From Linum tenue (taxonomy: Eukaryota > Streptophyta > Magnoliopsida > Malpighiales > Linaceae), in NCBI GenBank assembly GCA_946122785.1, contig CAMGYJ010000009.1:3502937-3566936 (forward strand): a stretch of 64,000 bases of DNA, written 5' to 3'. Below are positions 58,270 through 64,000 of the stretch, in pieces (the first letter of the stretch is position 1; every line of letters begins with the position of its first letter). The translations under genes were made by a program, and so were the position numbers. The notes beneath the pieces are model-generated. The model was not told the DNA's origin, ran no database searches, and saw only the letters and a program-made list of their open reading frames with translations.

Positions 58270-61200
58270 TCAAACTCCGTTGTTGTAGAGATGAAGAGGA
58301 AGCCTAGGGTGAGCAACAGCAACAAGTGGGAATTTCCTAGGGGTAGAGAGCCCAAAAATCTCATCCATATTCAACTCTTCTCTCTTCATTCCACTTGGCA
58401 ATTCCCACTTAAACCCATGAAGAAGATTAGCCAAACTCACTTGAATCACCTTGATCCCCAATGGGTACCCAGGACACATTCTCCTTCCGGCTCCAAAAGG
58501 CAACAACTCAAAATCATGACCCTTTACGTCGATATCCTTTCCGATGAACCTCTCTGGCCAGAACTCCTCGGGAGCATCCCAGATGTTGGGGTCTCTCCCA
58601 ATAGTCCAAACGTTGACAAAAACCCGGGTGCCCTTAGCGATATGGTATCCAAAAAGCTCGACGTCTTCTCTAGCCATCCTTGGAACCAACAGTGGTGCCA
58701 CAGGATGTAGTCGCATTGTCTCTTTGACAATCGCGTTGATGTATGGCAAGTTAGGTATGTCATTCTCTTCGACCCAACGATCCTTTCCAACTACCCTGTC
58801 TAGTTCTTCTGCTGCTTTAGTGAAGATTTTTGGGTGTTTTAAGAGTTCTGAGATTGCCCATTCTACTGTCACAGCTGAACTTTCGGTTCCACCAGCGATC
58901 ATATCCTGACAAGATGCATATACATATATCACCAAGTTAAGACCGACAGAAGAGAACATAAATTATTGGTGTGTGACTACTGACTATGGAAGAAATTCTG
59001 AATTGGGTTCTAATTTACTTGTTCTCCTTGTAGCTAGTGGTAAGAGAAGTGATGGAGAGGAGAATGATTCAATCCACATTCTTTGGTTAAGTTCTGGACC
59101 AAATATGTGGTGGTACGTATTGATAACAGGAAAAGAGGTTTGCCAATTGTCATTGAAGGCCCTAACCTTGCATACTGGATAGAGTATTATTTTGGCCATT
59201 TACACAAAGAAAGTATTGGGCTAATACCACTAAAACACCGAAAGTATTGAAAAAATGTCACTTGTAATCTTTTTATTCAATATGACAATCATATCTTAAC
59301 TATATTTTGTTAGTTGTCACTGTTAGTACTTAACATAAAATATTGTCAGTATTGACGTGGAATCTGACATGTAATTTTTTTAATTCAATTTATGTAATTT
59401 TCATAAAATATAGTAAAAAAAACTTAATAATTCAATATCCTAAACTAGTTTTTCTTAACTTATTTTTATCGGTTGACACACTTGTTCATAAATCCTGGAT
59501 CCACCATTGACTATCTGAAACCAGTGGCGTAGCCAAGATTTCATATAAAATGGGTTCGATTTTTCAAAAAAAAAAAATGATATAATTTTAGACCTATCTC
59601 GTTGCGTGCTCTCATATTTTGAAAAATTTGTAAGACACATTCATATTATATCAATTTCTATATCTCCAATCAAACAATAATTCATGATTTTGTTAATCAT
59701 TAAGTAATGAAAAGTTTGTTTCGCTTAGCTCGTTGCAAATGTCTTTTATACACTTGCAGTCGATGTTGGTAGCAAAGATATGTTGCTTCTTTCAATGACC
59801 TTGATTCTAGAAAATTCAAAAAATCTATATAGCTCTAGAAAATCTCTAGTATATCTTCAGGATATATATAATAATGCAGTTGAAATTTCAAATCTAAGGT
59901 ATTATTACAAGAGAACTCATTATTAGAATGAAAGTAAGTTATCGGGTTTCAACAAGAGGTGAATTTTATGGAAGAAGATGAACAAAGTTAACAACTTGAT
60001 TTTTGAAGAATGAAGGTTGATTTTGTTTTAATATTATTTATGTAGAAATTCGAATGCATTGTATATATAATGATGAAACGAAGCGAAGGTCTTTGGTCTT
60101 TAGAGGGACAAAGAGCTGCGAATAAGAGAATTGTTGCTACTCATAACTCATAAGATAAGGTCATTATTTAGATGTGATTTGATGATAGAAATACCGATTG
60201 GTATTTATAACTTTATGGTTAAAATTCACAGACACTTGACAATTTTATTTATATTTACACGTTTTTCTTCCGAACCAAGATGGATCCCAGACCCACCCTC
60301 CATCACGGTCTGAAACTGTTAGTCTCACATGTTTACTCTACATTATTATTTCACAATCATTTTATTTCCTTTTTAATTTTTATAATCATCTCTGAAATCA
60401 AAATAAAGTCAACCATTTATAAGCTACTTAACATATAGAGACGACGTTCCACACTAAACAATTGTTAAACACAAACAAGTTAGCTCTAGGAAAGCGAAAG
60501 ATATTTGAGGAATTTTGCAATTGTGCCAAACAATTTGTTAATGCGATTGATAAAAACTCACCAGAGTAAAAAATTATGTTCGATATAAAAAATTATGTTT
60601 AATTACCTTAATAAGAGTGCTTGTCAATTATAATTTTTTAACAAATCATGTCAAAAAATTTATGTTTAGTTACAATAGTTAGTGTGATTATTTATTATAA
60701 AAAGGTCTTTTTGCGATATCTCGAGCTGCCGACATGGAAAATGGACAAAATCTTCATCGGTTCATTGAAATGTGACCTTAAATGCGCTGGAATTGACCAT
60801 TTCTCGATTTGAGATCCCGAGTAAAGAAAACATGAATAGTGTCAATGCTTTGATCGATGTTTCGGGAGACTCCAGAGGCCGAAATATGAATCTATTGGTA
60901 CGTTCATGAGAATTTCCTTGATGAACACTAACCATTCACAAAGCTACTTAATAATATATATAGACAACGGTTCCACACTAAACACTTGTTAAACACACAC
61001 TAGGAAAGCGAAAGATGTCATTTCTGAAATTTGGCAGTTGATCCAAACAAATTTCGTGGAACTTGAGTTGTCTATCAAAAAAAAAAAACCCCACTGTAAT
61101 TTAATTTAATTTTAATTAATCAGCTTATTCAACAGTTAATAATTCGATCGACGAGAAAACCACTCACCAGAGTAAACGCCTTAACTCTCCGGCGATCCAT

Positions 61201-62094
61201 CTTCACCTCCAAATCCGGATCGTCGGCCAGCTCCAACAACACGTCCACCATATCCTTCTTCTTCTTCCCACCACCACCGCCACCACCTTCCCCCCGCCGC
61301 TTCAAGTCGTGCTCGTCCAAAACCCTCTCCAAAAACCCGTCGATCCTCCCCGCCACCGCCTTCATCCGCCGCCGGTACCCCTGCAGGTCCAGCCACGCCA
61401 GCCACGGGATCGAATCCCCGATATCCAAAACCCCGTTCAGCAACATCGCCTCCTCGAGAATCTCCTTCAGATCCTCGTCCCCGCCGGCGGCGGCGTTGTG
61501 ATTCTCCCCCAGAACCATCCGGCTGATGACGTTGAGGCTGAGGTCAAGCAAACGGTCTTTCACTTCGACCGGGTCGCCCGACGACCCGAACAGGCTGCCC
61601 ACGAACCGCCGCACCTCTTCCCTCCGGATGTACTCGTAGGAGTCGAGGCGCTTGCCGCTGAAGAGCTCGGCGGCGCACATCCGGCGGGCCTGGCGCCAGT
61701 GGGGGCCGTACGGGGACCAGGTGATGTCGGAGTAGTCGTAGGCGGCGTACTTCCCGGCCGCCGTCTGGGGCCGGCCGGCGAAGGCGAGGTCGTGGGTTCG
61801 GAGGACGGATTTGGCCACGTCGGCGGAGGATCCGACCAGGACGTGGTGGGAGCCGAAGCGGAGGCGCATGATGGGCCCGTAGTGGGAGGAGAGGGAGTGG
61901 AGGGATCGGTGCGGGAGTGGGCCGATGAGGTTGAGGTTGCCGATGATGGGCCACGGCTTTGGGCCCGGCGGCGGCGGGAGGTTGGAGCGAGAAGAATGGT
62001 TGCGAGTGAGGAGGATGACGACGACGGTGGTGATGAAGCAGGCTGCGGCGGCGGCGAGTGTGGCACTAGTGGGTGTGAGGATGAACATATCCAT
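58270..62094 (-). CDS. Cytochrome P450, CYP92A-like monooxygenase
   Basis: This is an ER-anchored A-type (CYP71 clan) P450 that oxidises small plant metabolites with NADPH-P450 reductase. Exons 62094-61168 and 58905-58270 join through one phase-0 GT-AG intron of 2262 bp to 520 aa. The N-terminal anchor (about 10-30) is followed by the hinge LPPPPGPKPWPIIGNLNLIG. The I-helix oxygen-binding motif is AGGTES (313-318), ExxR is KETMRLHP (E371, R374), PERF is at 426-429, and the heme loop FGAGRRMCPG (446-455) supplies Cys453. Phrases such as GRPQTAAGKYAAYDYSDITW and LNMDEIFGLSTPRKFPL fit CYP92A, a group including flavonoid- and terpenoid-related enzymes; the substrate cannot be told. Exon 1 is much richer in G+C than exon 2 and encodes a Gly7-Lys4 tract near residue 277. 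The reading frame is intact. Confidence 0.93.
59522..60308. mobile_element. hAT-like element (787 bp) in the P450 intron, exact 8-bp target duplication
   Basis: TCTGAAAC flanks both sides (59514-59521, 60309-60316). The left end CAGTGGCGTAGCCAAGA is a widespread plant hAT-type terminus; the right end is the complement of CCGTGATGGAGG, with imperfect pairing. AT-rich interior without transposase. Confidence 0.75.
60418..61060. repeat. Direct repeat of about 120 bp in the P450 intron, spaced by about 400 bp
   Basis: Copies at 60418-60540 and 60938-61060 share AAGCTACTTAA, TTCCACACTAAACA.TTGTTA and TAGGAAAGCGAAAGAT. The spacing suggests an internal duplication or the outer parts of an unrecognised insertion. 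Confidence 0.65.
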
Positions 62095-62161
62095 GTCTTT
62101 TTTGGGGGGATTTGGAAGTTGGTTGGAGTAGTGAGGAATGTGGGAGTGGGGGACATGGGCC

Positions 62162-62169
62162 TATTTATA
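62162..62169 (-). promoter_or_regulatory. TATA box of the P450 gene
   Basis: The minus strand reads GTATAAATAGG about 70 bp upstream of the ATG at 62094, suiting a short leader. Confidence 0.65.
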
Positions 62170-62291
62170 CAAAATTTTGTTTTGGAGAAAAATTGTTTGT
62201 CATGATAGTTTGTCAATTTTTTCACGTATTTTTTTTTTTGGCTCATTAATGTTGTTTTCTGCTTATTTGCGTAATACTGTGGTTATTCATC

Positions 62292-62605
62292 GTTAGTAAA
62301 ATACGGTATGGAAAAGTTACATATAAAATACGTACGGGTATTTTACTTCGTTTCTAAGGTAATGTTACGTTTAATAGTACGTTAACAGTCATAAATATAT
62401 TAAAAATAATAAAGTTAATAATTTAATTCTTTAAATATGGATATTAAACGTGTTATACGGGTTTTATACGTGTTTAGTACGGGAGCAGCCGTCAAATGAA
62501 CGGAAACAAATGAAACGGGTTTGACAATAATACGGATACGAAAGTTTTAAACGGATAAAATACGCACGGGTACATGTACGTGTATTAAACGGAGTATTTA
62601 CTAAC
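62292..62605. mobile_element. hAT-like MITE (314 bp), 8-bp target duplication, P450 promoter region
   Basis: TATTCATC flanks both sides (62284-62291, 62606-62613). Ends are GTTAGTAAAATACGG and the complement of GTATTTACTAAC. The interior repeats TACGGGTA/TACGTGTA/TAAACGG motifs. It lies about 200 bp upstream of the P450 ATG. Confidence 0.85.
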
Positions 62606-62613
62606 TATTCATC

Positions 62614-62870
62614 CTAATAAATTCTTCCTCCTAAATGGAAAATCATATTTTTTCTCCCTAGTAATTTTTTTATGGTTAAATAGAAAAATTACATTATGCC
62701 CGGGTAGACTTAGGAAAAAATACCTAGTCGCCTATCAAACTGTCAGAACAATACAGCCATGAATGCTACCAAAAAAAAAACTCTATCTCACTATCACGCT
62801 AAGTAAGAACAGAAACAGAAACTCTGGTTCTGGTATACCATCCTAAATCGAGGCTATGTGTATCTATTTG
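62614..62870. other. Short intergenic gap, no gene seen
   Basis: AT-rich; ATTTG at 62866-62870 would be the target duplication of the adjoining copia element. Confidence 0.45.
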
Positions 62871-63033
62871 TGTTGGAGAGAGAAATGGTCTACTTGTTTT
62901 ATTAATTTTTTGGTAAAAAATTTACACTGTCCATTTACAATATATATATAACAAATCAACAAATACAGAAAGCAAACAAATATTACATTATAGTCCCTAA
63001 ACTAATTATTCTTCACTACCGAGTCCTCCAACA
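62871..63033 (-). mobile_element. 3' LTR (163 bp) of the Ty1/copia element
   Basis: The segment begins TGTTGGAG and ends CTCCAACA, so it carries perfect 8-bp terminal inverted repeats. On the minus strand it follows directly after the polypurine tract GCGGGGGGC (63042-63034). The stop of the polyprotein lies inside the LTR, as in many copia elements. Confidence 0.88.
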
Positions 63034-64000
63034 GCCCCCCGCAAGCTGGAGCGTGTATGTCCAAACGATTCAGCTTGGAGATTAATCCTGAAAACACAGC
63101 ACTAGACAAAGACTTGGTGAAAATATCGGCGAGTTGGTGCTCGCTATGAACATGCATAACCTTAATCAAACCTGAAAGAATGCGATCACGAATGATATGA
63201 CAATCAATTTCTATATGTTTTGTGCGTTCATGAGCTACAGGATTCTCGGCTAAGCGAATGGTGGACTGATTATCACAAAACAGAGTAGTAGGAGAATCAA
63301 AATCAACACCCAAATCACGAAAAATATACTGCAGCCACTGTACCTCACAAGTCAAATCTGCCATTGCACGATATTCGGCTTCAGTGGATGAACGAGAAAC
63401 AGTAGGCTGTTTCTTCGACCTCCAACTAATGACAGAATCACCTAAGAACACACAATAACCAGTTGTGGATCTACGAGAATCTGGGCAGCCAGCCCAGTCA
63501 CTATCAGAAAACCCAGTTAGCTTAAGGGAAGAAGAGCTAGGAAAGAATAAACCTTGTCCAGGATTATTCTTAATATACCGCAAGACTCGATATGCAGCAG
63601 TAAGATGAACATCAGAAGGTTTACTCATAAATTGTGTTAAATGATGCACAGCAAATACAATATCCGGACGAGTATGACACAAATATAAGAGACGACCTAC
63701 AAGTCTACGATATAGTTCAGGGTCAGAAAGTGGTTCACCATCAGTGTGAGAAAGCTGATTTCCAGCAACTAGAGGAGTGGGAGCAGGCTTTGCAGCAAGC
63801 AATCCTGCATCAGTAAGCAAATCCAGGGCATACTTGCGCTGACAAATAGAAAAACCAGCAGGTGATCTTGCTATTTCTAAACCTAGGAAGTATCTAAGTT
63901 GACCAAGATCCTTGATTTTAAAAGCATCATCTAATTGAGACTTTAACAAATTAAGAGATTCTAAATCATCACCAGCCATTATTACATCATCAACATAGAC
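63002..64000 (-). CDS. Ty1/copia polyprotein, C-terminal part (RT end and RNase H), continues beyond the right edge
   Basis: The frame is open from the edge: 64000 reads VYVDDVIMAGDDLESL, giving the catalytic YVDD of reverse transcriptase. IKDLGQLRYFLGLEI, YRRLVGRLLYLCHTRPDI and HHLTQFM follow. The RNase H domain has FSDSDWAGCPDSRRSTTGYC, SRSSTEAEYRAMA, LFCDNQSTIRLAENPVAHERTKHIEID and the terminal HQLADIFTKSL. No break is seen over 333 codons; gag, protease, integrase and the 5' LTR lie outside. An intact frame and perfect LTR ends suggest a fairly recent insertion, unlike the copia remnant at 20434. Confidence 0.92.
   Translation of the reverse strand, partial: VYVDDVIMAGDDLESLNLLKSQLDDAFKIKDLGQLRYFLGLEIARSPAGFSICQRKYALDLLTDAGLLAAKPAPTPLVAGNQLSHTDGEPLSDPELYRRLVGRLLYLCHTRPDIVFAVHHLTQFMSKPSDVHLTAAYRVLRYIKNNPGQGLFFPSSSSLKLTGFSDSDWAGCPDSRRSTTGYCVFLGDSVISWRSKKQPTVSRSSTEAEYRAMADLTCEVQWLQYIFRDLGVDFDSPTTLFCDNQSTIRLAENPVAHERTKHIEIDCHIIRDRILSGLIKVMHVHSEHQLADIFTKSLSSAVFSGLISKLNRLDIHAPACGGLLEDSVVKNN

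Noticed and set aside
61309..62246. Long antisense and off-frame open frames (298, 228 and 136 codons) over P450 exon 1
   Set aside because: They arise from GC-rich third positions, are Pro/Ser/Arg- or Gly/Val-rich and have no domain; the P450 frame explains the region.

Overview
The window is nuclear DNA of a flowering plant, most likely a core eudicot: AT-rich, with spliced GT-AG genes, plant-only gene families and a dense load of plant transposable elements. I cannot name the species. Six protein genes are well supported. From the left they are: the 5' part of TFIIIA (minus, runs off the left edge), TAF9 (plus), a chloroplast-type RelA/SpoT homologue of the RSH2/RSH3 group (minus), exportin-T/PAUSED (plus), a receptor-like cytoplasmic kinase (plus) and a CYP92A-type cytochrome P450 (minus). 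Exon structures were rebuilt by hand from splice signals and reading frame; every complete gene closes in frame (TAF9 177 aa, RSH 741 aa, exportin-T 990 aa, kinase 429 aa, P450 520 aa).

Layout. 1-7.6 kb is a compact gene cluster: TFIIIA and TAF9 are head to head, TAF9 and RSH tail to tail. 7.6-26.2 kb is repeat-rich intergenic DNA with MITEs, minisatellites, a decayed Ty1/copia element, a decayed LINE and a GC-rich G-box island with no gene after it. 26.27-29.44 kb is a young 5'-truncated LINE with an intact 987-codon frame. 30.0-34.9 kb is exportin-T and 41.85-44.6 kb the kinase, separated by hAT-type elements. 45-57 kb holds nested foldbacks, a Tat-like non-autonomous LTR element and more hAT elements. 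58.3-62.1 kb is the P450, its single intron enlarged by a hAT insertion. 62.87-64.0 kb is the 3' end of an intact-looking Ty1/copia element.

The most informative signal is inside TFIIIA intron 2: a 5S rRNA look-alike (P5SM), the exonised 5S mimic known in land plants. Cassette inclusion would add a stop codon, so the gene can sense 5S rRNA/L5 balance through splicing. The same gene appears to use a GC-AG intron. The second theme is mobile DNA: seven elements carry hAT-like ends and 8-bp target duplications (five exact, two with one mismatch), several with interiors of a drifting short motif; three Mutator-like MITEs have 9-10-bp duplications and one Harbinger-like MITE has TAA duplications. 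Apart from TFIIIA/TAF9/RSH clustering, which resembles a pair I recall as adjacent in Arabidopsis, the genes belong to unrelated pathways: Pol III transcription, Pol II initiation, ppGpp signalling, tRNA export, kinase signalling and oxidative metabolism. No clearly new biological system was found.
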